The notes under the pieces: model-generated
Database searches by the model: none
The model's input: only the letters and a program-made list of their open reading frames with translations
Told to the model about the DNA's origin: nothing
Shown here: one piece after another, positions 27,196 through 35,208 of the stretch
Position numbering within the stretch: the stretch's first letter is position 1
Layout: each line of letters begins with the position of its first letter
Made by a program: the position numbers and the translations under genes
DNA from: Methylobacter sp.
Lineage (GTDB): Bacteria > Pseudomonadota > Gammaproteobacteria > Methylococcales > Methylomonadaceae
Assembly: GCA_030653175.1 (NCBI GenBank)
Contig: JAURZV010000017.1
Location: 1-46,252, forward strand
Reading direction: 5' to 3'
Length of the DNA stretch: 46,252 nucleotides

Positions 27196-27801
27196 ATGAC
27201 CACTATTACGCAGCTTTCACAGTTAGATTTAAATGCCACCTACAGTTATGCCGATTATATGACTTGGCAGCTGGAGGAAACCGTTGAACTGATACGCGGC
27301 AAAATCATGTTGATGGCCCCCGCGCCGAACGTGAAACATCAACGTCTTTCGCGCAATCTATTGCGTGTTATCAGTAACTATTTGCATAAAAAACCTTGCC
27401 AGGTTTTCCATGCGCCGTTTGATGTGAGCCTATACAACAGCCGGAAATCGACATTAGCCGACCGGGAGATTTACAGCGTAGTGCAACCCGATCTATGCGT
27501 AATTTGCGATCCTGAAAAACTGACAGTTCAAGGTTGTAGTGGTGCGCCGGATTGGGTGATTGAAGTGTTATCTACCGGTAACAGCAAGAAAGAAATGCGC
27601 CTTAAATACGATCTTTATCAGGAAAACGGCGTCACCGAGTACTGGCTGGTTTATCCCTACGAACAAGCGGTCTATCAGTTTCTGCTGGATAAGGACACCG
27701 AAAAATACCAACTATTCGCCATGCACGCGGGTGACGACATCGCAAACCCTTATCTTTTCCCTGAGCTGGACATCGATCTGGCCGACGTTTTTGCCGAATA
27801 A
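27196..27801 (+). CDS. Uma2-family (DUF820) putative nuclease
   Basis: 201 residues. PD-(D/E)xK-fold features: ELIRGKIMLMAPAPNVKHQ at the N-terminus, VQPDLCVICDPEKLT (metal-binding Asp), GAPDWVIEVLSTGNSKKE (the E-V-x-S segment) and MRLKYDLYQENGVTEYWLV. Uma2 proteins are scattered, often multicopy, and poorly understood. This gene lies 12 nt after gatA and 15 nt before gatB, with its own strong site (AAGGAGAAACTGTC before ATG), so it must be co-transcribed with the amidotransferase. I infer a late insertion, not a role in tRNA charging. Confidence 0.88.
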   Translation: MTTITQLSQLDLNATYSYADYMTWQLEETVELIRGKIMLMAPAPNVKHQRLSRNLLRVISNYLHKKPCQVFHAPFDVSLYNSRKSTLADREIYSVVQPDLCVICDPEKLTVQGCSGAPDWVIEVLSTGNSKKEMRLKYDLYQENGVTEYWLVYPYEQAVYQFLLDKDTEKYQLFAMHAGDDIANPYLFPELDIDLADVFAE

Positions 27802-27816
27802 CACGGAACTACTAAA

Positions 27817-29253
27817 ATGAATACACAATGGGAAACAGTAATCGGCTTGGAAATTCACGCCCAACTCGCCACCAAATCAAAAATTTTTTCCGGAGCGTCC
27901 ACCGCTTACGGCGCGGAACCCAATACCCAGGCCTGCGCGGTCGATTTAGGCTTGCCGGGCGTATTGCCGGTCTTGAATGAGGAAGCCGTGCGCATGGCGG
28001 TCATCTTCGGCATGGCAATCGAAGCGCATATCGCACCGTATTCGGTGTTCGCCAGAAAAAATTATTTTTACCCGGACTTGCCTAAGGGCTATCAAATCAG
28101 TCAGATGGATTTGCCTATCGTCGGTGTCGGGCATTTGGATATTGACGTCGATGGAGTAGTCAAACGCATCGGCATCACTCGTGCTCATCTGGAAGAAGAT
28201 GCGGGCAAATCGTTGCATGAGAACTTTCACGGCTTGACCGGAATCGATTTAAACCGTGCCGGTACGCCGTTGCTGGAAATCGTTTCCGAGCCGGAAATGA
28301 GTTCGGCTAAAGAAGCCGTGGCTTACATGAGGAAAATGCACGAACTGGTGCGCTATCTGGGTATTTGCGACGGCAATATGCAGGAAGGCTCGTTCCGTTG
28401 CGATGCCAACGTATCGGTGCGTCCCAAGGGCCAGAAAGAATTCGGCACGCGGGCCGAAATCAAAAATATCAACTCGTTCAAGTTTGTCGAAAAAGCCATC
28501 AATCACGAAATCGAGCGGCAAATAGAGGTGATAGAAGGCGGCGGCATCGTGGTTCAGGAAACCCGTTTGTACGATTCGGTCAAGGATGAAACCCGCTCCA
28601 TGCGCAGCAAGGAAGAAGCCAATGATTACCGGTATTTCCCCGATCCCGACCTGTTGCCTGTGCTCATCGACGAAGATTTTAAAGCGCAAATAAAAGCCCG
28701 ATTGCCGGAATTGCCCCAAGCGAAAAAACAGCGATTTAAAGATGATTATGCGCTGGATGAAGAGAACGCCACCCTGCTGACATCTTCCCGTCGGCTGGCT
28801 GATTATTTCGAAATCGTGGTTAAAGAATCGGCTTGTGAAGCAAAAATCTGCGCCAACTGGGTGACCGGCGATCTTTTAGCCGCGCTTAATAGAGCCGACC
28901 TGGAAATTGCCGACTCGCCGGTCAGTCACGAACGCTTGGCCGGGTTGTTAAAGCGCATCAGCGACGACACTATTTCCGGAAAAATCGCCAAACAGGTGTT
29001 CGAGGAGCTGTGGCAGGGCACGGCGACAGCCGATGAAGTTATCGAAGCGAAAGGCTTGAAGCAGATCACAGACACCGGCGCGATAGAAGCTATTATCGAT
29101 AAAATTATTGCCGACAACCAGGACCAGGTTGAGCAATACCGTAGCGGTAAAGATAAAGTCTTCGGTTTTTTTGTCGGACAGGTGATGAAGGAGATGCAGG
29201 GCAAGGCAAACCCCGGCGAAGTCAACAAAATGCTTAAAGCCAAGTTGAAGTAA
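27817..29253 (+). CDS. gatB: Asp-tRNA(Asn)/Glu-tRNA(Gln) amidotransferase subunit B
   Basis: 478 residues: [20 protein letters not shown] start, [16 protein letters not shown], the [13 protein letters not shown] motif, [13 protein letters not shown], and a C-terminal YqeY-like tail domain ([20 protein letters not shown]). It activates the misacylated tRNA and transfers the amide. The 15-nt spacer after uma2 carries a weak GGAACT ribosome site. Confidence 0.97.
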   Translation: MNTQWETVIGLEIHAQLATKSKIFSGASTAYGAEPNTQACAVDLGLPGVLPVLNEEAVRMAVIFGMAIEAHIAPYSVFARKNYFYPDLPKGYQISQMDLPIVGVGHLDIDVDGVVKRIGITRAHLEEDAGKSLHENFHGLTGIDLNRAGTPLLEIVSEPEMSSAKEAVAYMRKMHELVRYLGICDGNMQEGSFRCDANVSVRPKGQKEFGTRAEIKNINSFKFVEKAINHEIERQIEVIEGGGIVVQETRLYDSVKDETRSMRSKEEANDYRYFPDPDLLPVLIDEDFKAQIKARLPELPQAKKQRFKDDYALDEENATLLTSSRRLADYFEIVVKESACEAKICANWVTGDLLAALNRADLEIADSPVSHERLAGLLKRISDDTISGKIAKQVFEELWQGTATADEVIEAKGLKQITDTGAIEAIIDKIIADNQDQVEQYRSGKDKVFGFFVGQVMKEMQGKANPGEVNKMLKAKLK

Positions 29254-29323
29254 GCGTAGAGGGTGGGCAAAAATGCGCTGTCCACCTCTATGCGCTGAAC
29301 TATCAAAAAACAGAGGAGTAACC

Positions 29324-29644
29324 ATGTCAACCATCACGTTCGACACCCACGAGTTTATCAAAGAGCTAAAGAATGCCGGGTTCAGTGAAGAGCAGGCCGA
29401 AATTATTACCAAGCTACAAAAGGCGGCGGTAACTTCGACGCTTGAGCAAGCGCGGCATGATTATGATCTTGATAATCTGGTCACTAACCAATCACTTGAT
29501 AGCCGATTTCGGGAGACTGAATTAAAAAGCGAGGTTAGGCTTGCGGAAACCAAAAGCGAGCTTATTCGCTGGATTGTCAGTGTCGGCCTGTTACAAACTG
29601 CGCTGATTACGGCGTTGTTGATTAAATTGAGTGCGATTGTTTAA
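29324..29644 (+). CDS. DUF1640-type coiled-coil protein with C-terminal membrane anchor
   Basis: 106 residues from ATG 29324, chosen because GAGGAGTAACC precedes it (the frame is open 17 codons further up). FDTHEFIKELKNAGFSEEQA is the DUF1640/CCDC90-like opening, followed by a charged coiled coil (LDSRFRETELKSEVRLAETK) and one C-terminal span (WIVSVGLLQTALITALLIKL). Function unknown in bacteria. A shorter paralogue lies at 34453. Confidence 0.82.
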   Translation: MSTITFDTHEFIKELKNAGFSEEQAEIITKLQKAAVTSTLEQARHDYDLDNLVTNQSLDSRFRETELKSEVRLAETKSELIRWIVSVGLLQTALITALLIKLSAIV

Positions 29645-29681
29645 CTATCTGGTAATTATTCAGACTCTCCGAATTTTTATG

Positions 29682-29734
29682 TTTGTGGGAGGGGCTTTAG
29701 CCGCGACAATCGGGGCTAAAGCCCCTCCCACAAA
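29682..29734. repeat. REP-like hairpin after the DUF1640 gene
   Basis: A perfect 21-nt inverted repeat (TTTGTGGGAGGGGCTTTAGCC, 29682-29702, with 29714-29734) around an 11-nt loop. The motif has the look of common gammaproteobacterial REP sequences. The gap 29645-29861 shows nothing else. Confidence 0.88.
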
Positions 29735-29861
29735 TCATAAATTACTGCTGGGGTTGAATACTTACACTATCTGAAATACCCAAACTCAATAAAGATGATT
29801 AATGCCTATCTCGCAAGTTTTATTTTTATCGTCCCCGCGCCGGAGCGTCACTAGCTGCATC

Positions 29862-30179
29862 TCAGAAGCCATAAAACAGAAAATCCAACGCCGCTGTAAT
29901 TTCAAACTGCCTGGACGCAAGCGATGCGACTGGCGTTTTTAACAAACGAAGCGGCACGGCGGCCAGCTTGGGTGTTTCCAGCAGGCATTCGACGCCTTCA
30001 ATTTCGAACGTCGGGGTAAGGTTGGCGGGAAGATTGACGGCAGGAAAACAATCGCATCTGCGTAGCGGCACGACGATGCGGGTATCCAGGCCTTGTAATA
30101 AATCACTTTGAACATCCAGAAGGTACGGCGTTGCTTCAGCATGTTCGCCACCATTTCGATAGACATCAAAACGCGACAT
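29862..30179 (-). CDS. ccdB: CcdB-family toxin
   Basis: 105 residues from ATG 30179. SRFDVYRNGGEHAEATPYLL, DVQSDLLQGLDTRIVVPL and LPANLTPTFEIEGVECLL follow the CcdB pattern. CcdB poisons DNA gyrase through its C-terminal Trp-Gly-x; here the end reads LDFLFYGF, with Tyr in place of the usual Trp, so activity against gyrase may be changed. The start lies 1 nt after the ccdA stop. Confidence 0.88.
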   Translation of the reverse strand: MSRFDVYRNGGEHAEATPYLLDVQSDLLQGLDTRIVVPLRRCDCFPAVNLPANLTPTFEIEGVECLLETPKLAAVPLRLLKTPVASLASRQFEITAALDFLFYGF

Positions 30180-30180
30180 A

Positions 30181-30420
30181 TTAAAACGACCGCCATGAGT
30201 CCAATGGCAAACCTTCATCCGCTACAGTTTGATTGTAGGCGGCGATAAAGTCGGCGTTATCCTGCTGCCAGCGCCGTTCCCGCTCATTACGCACCAGTTC
30301 GCGCAAGAATTGGTCGCAAGACTGCGAAATATTGATGCCCAATGCCTTTGCTTCGGCCAACACATCAGACGAGAGGGTAATGTTGGTTGCTTTCTTGGTG
30401 GTGTTGTTTAGAGCTTGCAT
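30181..30420 (-). CDS. ccdA: CcdA-family antitoxin
   Basis: 79 residues. The N-terminal ribbon-helix-helix (ATNITLSSDVLAEAKALGI, then SCDQFLRELV) is followed by a C-terminal toxin-binding tail (ERRWQQDNADFIAAYNQ, VADEGLPLDSW). It is directly upstream of ccdB, the standard autoregulated order. Confidence 0.9.
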   Translation of the reverse strand: MQALNNTTKKATNITLSSDVLAEAKALGINISQSCDQFLRELVRNERERRWQQDNADFIAAYNQTVADEGLPLDSWRSF

Positions 30421-30594
30421 TGTTTGAATCCGGTTAATGTTGGATTGGTATGCGCATTTTATAGCAACATATGGCCGGTTTGCACCTGTAAAGTATTTAT
30501 TTTTTATAACTGCTCAGCAAAGTAGGAGTGGCTTAGCCTCGGCACACCGCTACGCTACTTTTGTATCCATGCAGTTGGAAAGTGCCTGCTTTTT

Positions 30595-30657
30595 TAAGTC
30601 AGACGTATCGACTGAATCTGTGCGAGCGCGATCGGATGACCCATCGAAGCCGCTTTT
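30595..30657 (-). pseudogene. Remnant of a second Sel1-type gene (last 20 codons)
   Basis: On the minus strand this reads KAASMGHPIALAQIQSIRLT and a stop, which equals the C-terminus of the intact Sel1 gene at 31166 except for the last residue. No upstream coding sequence remains. The two copies are direct repeats about 570 nt apart and bracket a pair of tiny membrane-protein genes. Confidence 0.85.
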
Positions 30658-30833
30658 GTTATTACCCGTTGAAGCTGATTATTTAACCGCAAAGGAGTGC
30701 CTACTGTTGGTGTCCCCACTGCTTTCGGGGTAGGGCAATTTTTTGGGCGCGTGGTATAATTGAGTTGGTTTTATGAATGAAGTACTTAAAATGCCAAAAA
30801 TAGAACGAATTAAAGCCGAAATTTCATGAAAAA

Positions 30834-31013
30834 ATGTTTTTTGCTGCGTTAGCCGTGGTTATGGCGTTAGTGGGATGGGCGGCAGAACATTATTTAACGA
30901 TTAGTTTCTGGATATTGCTGCTATGTGCATCAGGCTTTTTTTGTAGTTTAGCTTTTGCGTTGTGGAGTTACAAACAAATAAAACGATTATTGGAGGATTT
31001 GGAAAATGAATAG
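30834..31013 (+). CDS. Small two-span membrane protein, probably 5'-frameshifted
   Basis: 59 residues from ATG 30834: two hydrophobic segments (MFFAALAVVMALVGWAA and FWILLLCASGFFCSLAFALW), then a charged tail (YKQIKRLLEDLENE). A short frame just upstream, 30773-30829, reads MNEVLKMPKIERIKAEIS and a stop. In a family I recall, KIExIKAEIxFxEKMFF is continuous, and the codons before 30834 in this frame read FHEK, so a small deletion near 30820 probably split one gene of about 80 codons. The gene may restart at 30834, but without a good ribosome site. It overlaps the next gene by 8 nt. Function unknown. Confidence 0.55.
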   Translation: MFFAALAVVMALVGWAAEHYLTISFWILLLCASGFFCSLAFALWSYKQIKRLLEDLENE

Positions 31014-31113
31014 TATTTTGCTTGCTGTGATGATGATTGGTTTTGTAGGTTTTCTGGCGTATCTTGCTTACGATACATGGTTAGATATAAAAAAAAGCCA
31101 GGGAAAGCTGTAA
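31006..31113 (+). CDS. 35-residue single-span membrane protein
   Basis: MNSILLAVMMIGFVGFLAYL followed by AYDTWLDIKKSQGKL: one membrane span and a short basic tail. GGAGG at 30992 stands 9 nt before the ATG, a strong site. It overlaps the upstream small gene (ATGAATAG), typical of translational coupling. Function unknown. The same two-gene layout recurs at 34861-35197. Confidence 0.6.
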   Translation: MNSILLAVMMIGFVGFLAYLAYDTWLDIKKSQGKL

Positions 31114-31165
31114 GTCTGGATTTAATGTTTCCCACACTCAGACGTGGGAAACATGCTGCAAACTT

Positions 31166-31624
31166 TTAACTCAGGCGTATCGACTGAATCTGCGCGAGCG
31201 CGATCGGATGGCCCATCGAAGCCGCTTTGGCAATCCACATAATGGCAAGATTGTCGTCTTTAGGTAAGCCATTGCCTTCCAAATAACAACGCCCCAGCAA
31301 GTGCATCGCATCGGTAAGATTTTGTTTTGCAGCCAATTCCAGCCAATAAACAGCACTTTTGGGCTTATTTTTTCCTAAAAAAAGCAACGCCAAATCATTT
31401 TGAGATTTCGCATCGCCGTCGTCGGCATTCTTAATCAGCTCTATATCATCAGGATCAAGAGCAATGCAAGTGTCGTGTCTGATCGAATCGAAACAGATCA
31501 TTGTTTTATAACGAGCCTCATTACCGGTAGCGCATTTTAAAGTGCCGTCGGCAATGCGGCGTCTTAGGGTGCGCTCGCTCCATTCGGTTAGTGTGGCGGC
31601 GGCTTGCAGGCTGAGGTGTTGCAT
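31166..31624 (-). CDS. Sel1-repeat protein with N-terminal helix-turn-helix-like segment
   Basis: 152 residues. LSLQAAATLTEWSERTLRRR resembles a MerR/excisionase-type helix-turn-helix; the rest holds Sel1 repeats (AKSQNDLALLFLGKNKPKSA, NLTDAMHLLGRCYLEGNGLP, NLAIMWIAKAASMGHPIALA). Such proteins are usually adaptors. A remnant of a second copy lies at 30595. Target unknown. Confidence 0.7.
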   Translation of the reverse strand: MQHLSLQAAATLTEWSERTLRRRIADGTLKCATGNEARYKTMICFDSIRHDTCIALDPDDIELIKNADDGDAKSQNDLALLFLGKNKPKSAVYWLELAAKQNLTDAMHLLGRCYLEGNGLPKDDNLAIMWIAKAASMGHPIALAQIQSIRLS

Positions 31625-31815
31625 GTTGCATCCCTAAGTTCAAATGAGCACAATGTGTTTGGCAGGGCTTTTTGAGGGGCATTCTATCATGGCAGGGCTT
31701 TATGACAGGCAATTCTGTCGCGACCGGTTTTTAGCTTAGCTTATTTTTGTTGAATAAAGGCAATTCCTTTGTTTTAACCGTGAGCATAGGCTGCTCTGAG
31801 GATCGGGTGGCCATT

Positions 31816-31831
31816 TGGCATGGATCCTGCT
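31816..31831 (+). promoter_or_regulatory. Sigma-54 promoter of the pilin gene
   Basis: TGGCATGGATCCTGCT has the invariant GG (31817-31818) and GC (31829-31830) ten nucleotides apart, matching the -24/-12 consensus. It lies 44 nt before the pilin ATG. pilA genes of many gammaproteobacteria use RpoN with PilR. Confidence 0.75.
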
Positions 31832-31874
31832 TATATCTTGTTGTAGTTTATTTTAATTTAAAGAGGATTGACTC

Positions 31875-32315
31875 ATGAATTCATTGTCTATGAAAAAAGC
31901 ACAACAAGGTTTCACCTTAATCGAATTAATGATCGTGGTGGCGATCATCGGTATTTTGGCGTCGATTGCACTGCCAGCCTATCAGACTTACACCACTAAA
32001 GCGCGTTATACAGAGGTTGTTATGGCGGCGACTGCACCAAAATCCGCAGTCGAGGTTTGTGCTCAAACAAATCTGTTACCTACAGCGACTACAATAACCG
32101 GTTGTGCCGGTGGCTCTAATGGCGTACCAGTAAATATATCAGGTGTGACCGTTGGTGCTGTTGCGTCTGTTACAACATCAGACGCTGGTGTGATTGTGGT
32201 TACTCCTGTTGGCGGAAGAGGTATTGCAACTACAGATCTATACACACTGACGCCTGCATTAAGTGCTGGCAAGTTAACTTGGACACCCACCTGTACAACT
32301 GCTGCACTTTGCTAA
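31875..32315 (+). CDS. pilA: Type IV major pilin
   Basis: 146 residues. A short basic leader ends in G, then [20 protein letters not shown] is the conserved prepilin helix; cleavage is expected between G and F, with Glu5 present. The C-terminal globular part has Cys in ITGCAGG and a terminal Cys pair in [10 protein letters not shown] for the D-loop disulfide. ATG 31875 has AGAGGA 7 nt upstream; ATG 31890 is an alternative with a shorter leader. It forms surface fibres for adhesion, twitching or DNA uptake. Its own terminator follows, so the next gene is separately transcribed. Confidence 0.94.
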   Translation: MNSLSMKKAQQGFTLIELMIVVAIIGILASIALPAYQTYTTKARYTEVVMAATAPKSAVEVCAQTNLLPTATTITGCAGGSNGVPVNISGVTVGAVASVTTSDAGVIVVTPVGGRGIATTDLYTLTPALSAGKLTWTPTCTTAALC

Positions 32316-32357
32316 TAGTCGGCTAGGTTGGTTCGTAACCCAACAATAATCGCTAAC

Positions 32358-32390
32358 AAACCGCCCTTGGGAAACTGGGGCGGTTTTTTT
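32358..32390 (+). terminator. Rho-independent terminator of the pilin gene
   Basis: AAACCGCCC and GGGGCGGTTT arms with seven T follow the pilA stop by about 40 nt. Confidence 0.9.
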
Positions 32391-32401
32391 ATGCCCCAAG
32401 C

Positions 32402-32662
32402 GGAACGGGGTTTGCAACCCCGTTCCTAACGTTTTTGCGATGCCTGAGCTAAGTGGCTACACTCTAACCAACGCAAAACGTTTCTGACGGGGCAACATGC
32501 CCCGTCCGGCTGTGATTTGTAAGTAGGTAGGCAAAAGTTTTCCAGAATTTTGCATCCAGCCAGATCAATATCAAAGCGCCTTTTGCGATGCCTGAGCTAA
32601 GTGGCTACACTAACCAACGCAAAACGTTTCGGACGGGGCAACATGCCCCGTCCGGCTGTGAT
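32402..32662. repeat. Palindrome and two direct repeat copies between pilA and the GT-C gene
   Basis: 32402-32426 is a palindrome (GGAACGGGG/CCCCGTTCC). Direct copies of an 82-84 nt unit follow at 32433-32516 and 32581-32662, differing by a 2-nt indel and one base change; each ends in a hairpin GACGGGGCA-ACA-TGCCCCGTC. The 397-nt gap 32316-32712 contains no gene. Confidence 0.85.
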
Positions 32663-32712
32663 AGACATTGATCTCCCCGCGGTAACGCACCGGACTTAAA
32701 CAAGGCAATACC

Positions 32713-34374
32713 ATGAGAACCGTTTTTTCCCTACTTGCTTTATGTTTGCCGGTCGCCTTCCTTTACGGGCAATTTTTCTGGAACCCCGTCGTCTTTGACG
32801 ACATCTATTTTTTCGATGGCTCGATACACGAGCAGTACCTGGATAAGGCATTCAGCTTCGATTTGCGCTGGTTGCCTTATGCTACCCTGGAGTGGACTCG
32901 TTCGTTGTTCGGTTTGGATCTGATCGGGTTTCGCCTGGGTAACTTGGCGCTGCACCTTGCCACGACGGTTACCCTGTTTTTATTTTTGCGCCGACTGTTT
33001 GAACAGATACTTCCCGATAATGTCGAAAGCGGCGAGACCCTGTCGCCGCACTGGCTGGCCTTTTTTGGCGCATTGATCTTTGCGCTGCATCCTGCTTCGG
33101 TTTATGCGGCTGCTTATTTAGTCCAGCGTTCCACTCTGATGGCGACATTGTTCGCCTTGCTAACCTGGCGTTTGTTTCTGGAAGGTTTGATTAGAGACAG
33201 CCGGCGTTGGCTACTGACCTCTGCAGCCACCTATTTTCTGGCGGTGTTCTCGAAAGAACATGCCGTTATGGTTCCTGCAGTAACGATAGCACTGCTGTTG
33301 CTGGTCGACAACCAGTCTCTCCGGCAACGATTGATGCTGATTTGGCCAACTTTCGTACTCTATGGATTGATTGGCGGGTTCGTAGTTCTCCAGATCAAAT
33401 CACGACATGTTTTGGGGCAGGCTTATGAGCCTATAGCCGCAAATTATATATCCTTGCTGGGTCCCGACTTCAATGTGCGCCTTGCCTATCCTTTGTCGAT
33501 ACTGACACAGTCTTCCCTGTTTTTTAAATACCTGTGGATATGGATTGCGCCAAGTCCCGTATGGATGTCTGTTGATATGCCTCAAGTTTTTGCCAGGAGT
33601 CTGTGGTCTTGGCCGGAAACTGCCGGTTTGATCGGCTTTATAGTTTACCCGGTTGTTGCAATTCGCCTGCTGCTGCAAAGAGGGTTAAAAGGCTTGCTGG
33701 GCTTCGCCTTGCTTTGCCCGTGGCTGTTGTTTGCGACCGAACTTTCAACTATCAGAATTCAGGAATCTTTTGTGCTTTATCGCAGTTATTTGTGGATGGT
33801 TGGCGCTTTCGCCGCGTTGCCTTTTTTATGCCAAAAATTGAGCGCAAAACAGGCGGCTATCACATTGACCTGCGTTGCAGTATTCATGATGCCTTTATCA
33901 TGGCTACGCCTGACCACTTTTTCTCATCCGCTGCTGCTGTGGGATGATGCAGCCTTGATGATAGAGAATACTGAAGATACACGTTTGGGCATTGATAGAA
34001 TCTTATACAATCGAGGCACAGAATTAGTTAAGGCGAAACACTATGCCGAAGCGATAGAGGATTTAAGTAAAGTAATCGAACTAAAAGGCTACTATGAGGG
34101 CTATGCTTATCAAAATCGCGGTTCGGCCTATTTGGAAAGCGGAAAATATCTCCAGGCTCTAAACGACATTAACAAAGCCATCGAATTACTACCAACGAAT
34201 AAAACAAAACTTTATCTGGGTAAAGCGCGCGCCCTGGATGGGCTTAATGATTCGACTTCCGCTATGCAGGCCTATAAACAAGCTTGTTTGCTGGGAGTGC
34301 CAAGCGCCTGTCAAAAAACGGGACAATCCGTGGCTCCGGTCAAGTCAATGACCGAATTCCTCCTGAGTCCATAG
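32713..34374 (+). CDS. GT-C-type membrane glycosyltransferase-like protein with C-terminal TPRs
   Basis: 553 residues. About ten hydrophobic spans fill residues 1-400; an acidic pair in PVVFDDIYFFDG (about 29-30), in the first loop, is where GT-C transferases keep their catalytic Asp. HPASVYAAAYLVQRSTLMAT and FSKEHAVMVPAV resemble TMTC-like and related bacterial proteins. The last 120 residues hold tetratricopeptide repeats (YNRGTELVKAKHYAEAIEDL, YQNRGSAYLESGKYLQALND). Its place after pilA suggests a pilin glycosyltransferase, as with TfpO/TfpW next to pilA elsewhere; that is inference from context. Donor and acceptor are unknown. Confidence 0.75.
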   Translation: MRTVFSLLALCLPVAFLYGQFFWNPVVFDDIYFFDGSIHEQYLDKAFSFDLRWLPYATLEWTRSLFGLDLIGFRLGNLALHLATTVTLFLFLRRLFEQILPDNVESGETLSPHWLAFFGALIFALHPASVYAAAYLVQRSTLMATLFALLTWRLFLEGLIRDSRRWLLTSAATYFLAVFSKEHAVMVPAVTIALLLLVDNQSLRQRLMLIWPTFVLYGLIGGFVVLQIKSRHVLGQAYEPIAANYISLLGPDFNVRLAYPLSILTQSSLFFKYLWIWIAPSPVWMSVDMPQVFARSLWSWPETAGLIGFIVYPVVAIRLLLQRGLKGLLGFALLCPWLLFATELSTIRIQESFVLYRSYLWMVGAFAALPFLCQKLSAKQAAITLTCVAVFMMPLSWLRLTTFSHPLLLWDDAALMIENTEDTRLGIDRILYNRGTELVKAKHYAEAIEDLSKVIELKGYYEGYAYQNRGSAYLESGKYLQALNDINKAIELLPTNKTKLYLGKARALDGLNDSTSAMQAYKQACLLGVPSACQKTGQSVAPVKSMTEFLLSP

Positions 34375-34452
34375 TGCTTGGAAAAACCTGGAGGCGATTT
34401 TTTTTGTCTATATGTTAAGCTGCCAGACATATTGAATTTGATGGAGAGAGTC

Positions 34453-34752
34453 ATGGGAGCAATTACATTTGATACATTAAGGTTTGCCAATAAATTAAAA
34501 TCTGCCGGGGTGCTTCCTGAGCATGCAGAAGCTGAGGCGGAACTATTTGAGGTTAATCTTAAGGAAGTTGCGACCAAGGAAGATATTAAACATCTTGAAG
34601 AGCGGTTCGATGGAAAATTTATTCAACTGGAACAGCGTATGACCATTAAATTAGGCGCATTGATGGTAGTAGCTGTTAGCGCTGTTGCAGCTTTGGTTAA
34701 GTTATTGCAGCCGACAAAACATCTCATATCCGTCCAAGCACACAACGCATAA
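34453..34752 (+). CDS. Short DUF1640-like protein with membrane anchor
   Basis: 99 residues from ATG 34453 (GGAGAGAGTC just before it). MGAITFDTLRFANKLKSAG parallels the opening of the 29324 gene. A coiled coil (ATKEDIKHLEERFDGKFIQL) and a hydrophobic span (LGALMVVAVSAVAALVKLL) follow. The last codons (HNA-stop) begin a sequence that is repeated at 35209. Function unknown. Confidence 0.75.
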   Translation: MGAITFDTLRFANKLKSAGVLPEHAEAEAELFEVNLKEVATKEDIKHLEERFDGKFIQLEQRMTIKLGALMVVAVSAVAALVKLLQPTKHLISVQAHNA

Positions 34753-34828
34753 CCCTTATTTCTCGTACACTCCAACACAAACCATTCAGTTCTACATGGG
34801 GTTGGGAGGGGTTGGATGGTTTTTTTGT
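34741..34828 (+). terminator. Terminator-like repeat, copy 1
   Basis: It starts in the last codons of the DUF1640-like gene (CACAACGCATAA) and ends in an AAACCAT...ATGGTTT stem followed by seven T. Copy 2 is at 35209-35282. Confidence 0.65.
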
Positions 34829-34860
34829 AGGGTTAAAATGTTTTATGCTATATTCTTTGC

Positions 34861-35064
34861 ATGAAACTAAAGTTTGATCGTGAAGTCAGAAAATCAATTG
34901 CTGACGAATTAAAAAAAATTTCTAATTTCGGCGGCGTCGGATTGGGTTTCATGGGCTATTCAAGTAACAGTCCAGTAATCCTGTTGGGTGCGTTTATCTG
35001 GTAGATAGTTTGCCAAACTATCTCGCATTTGCTCATGTCTATTCAAGACGAAGAAGGGGAATAA
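34861..35064 (+). pseudogene. Small membrane protein with an in-frame TAG
   Basis: From ATG 34861 the frame reads MKLKFDREVRKSIADELKKI, then a hydrophobic part ending ILLGAFIW, then TAG at 35002-35004. The same frame continues without another stop as IVCQTISHLLMSIQDEEGE to TAA at 35062, which fits a continuous membrane segment plus acidic tail. One base (TAG from TTG Leu) would restore a 67-codon gene. Either a recent nonsense mutation or readthrough. The next small gene starts 1 nt after the distal stop, which supports the longer frame as the ancestral one. Confidence 0.65.
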
Positions 35065-35065
35065 A

Positions 35066-35197
35066 ATGACTATTGAAATAGCCGCACTTTTAGGAATGGG
35101 GCTTATTGCTTTATGGGGTTTGATTGCTTTGTTGTTTGCTATTAAATCAGCCAAAATTCATCATCACATTGATACTGGCGCGATTCATTCTAATTAA
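35066..35197 (+). CDS. 43-residue single-span membrane protein
   Basis: MTIEIAALLGMGLIALWGLI and ALLFAIKSAK form one membrane span; the tail IHHHIDTGAIHSN is His-rich. The gene starts 1 nt after the distal stop of the interrupted gene, with AAGAAGGGGAAT as ribosome site. Function unknown. The layout matches the pair at 30834-31113. Confidence 0.6.
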   Translation: MTIEIAALLGMGLIALWGLIALLFAIKSAKIHHHIDTGAIHSN

Positions 35198-35208
35198 GCC
35201 AGGTAGGC

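Noticed and set aside
30437-30733. 98-codon plus-strand frame
   Set aside because: It runs through repeat sequence and antisense to the Sel1 gene remnant; no domain or ribosome site.
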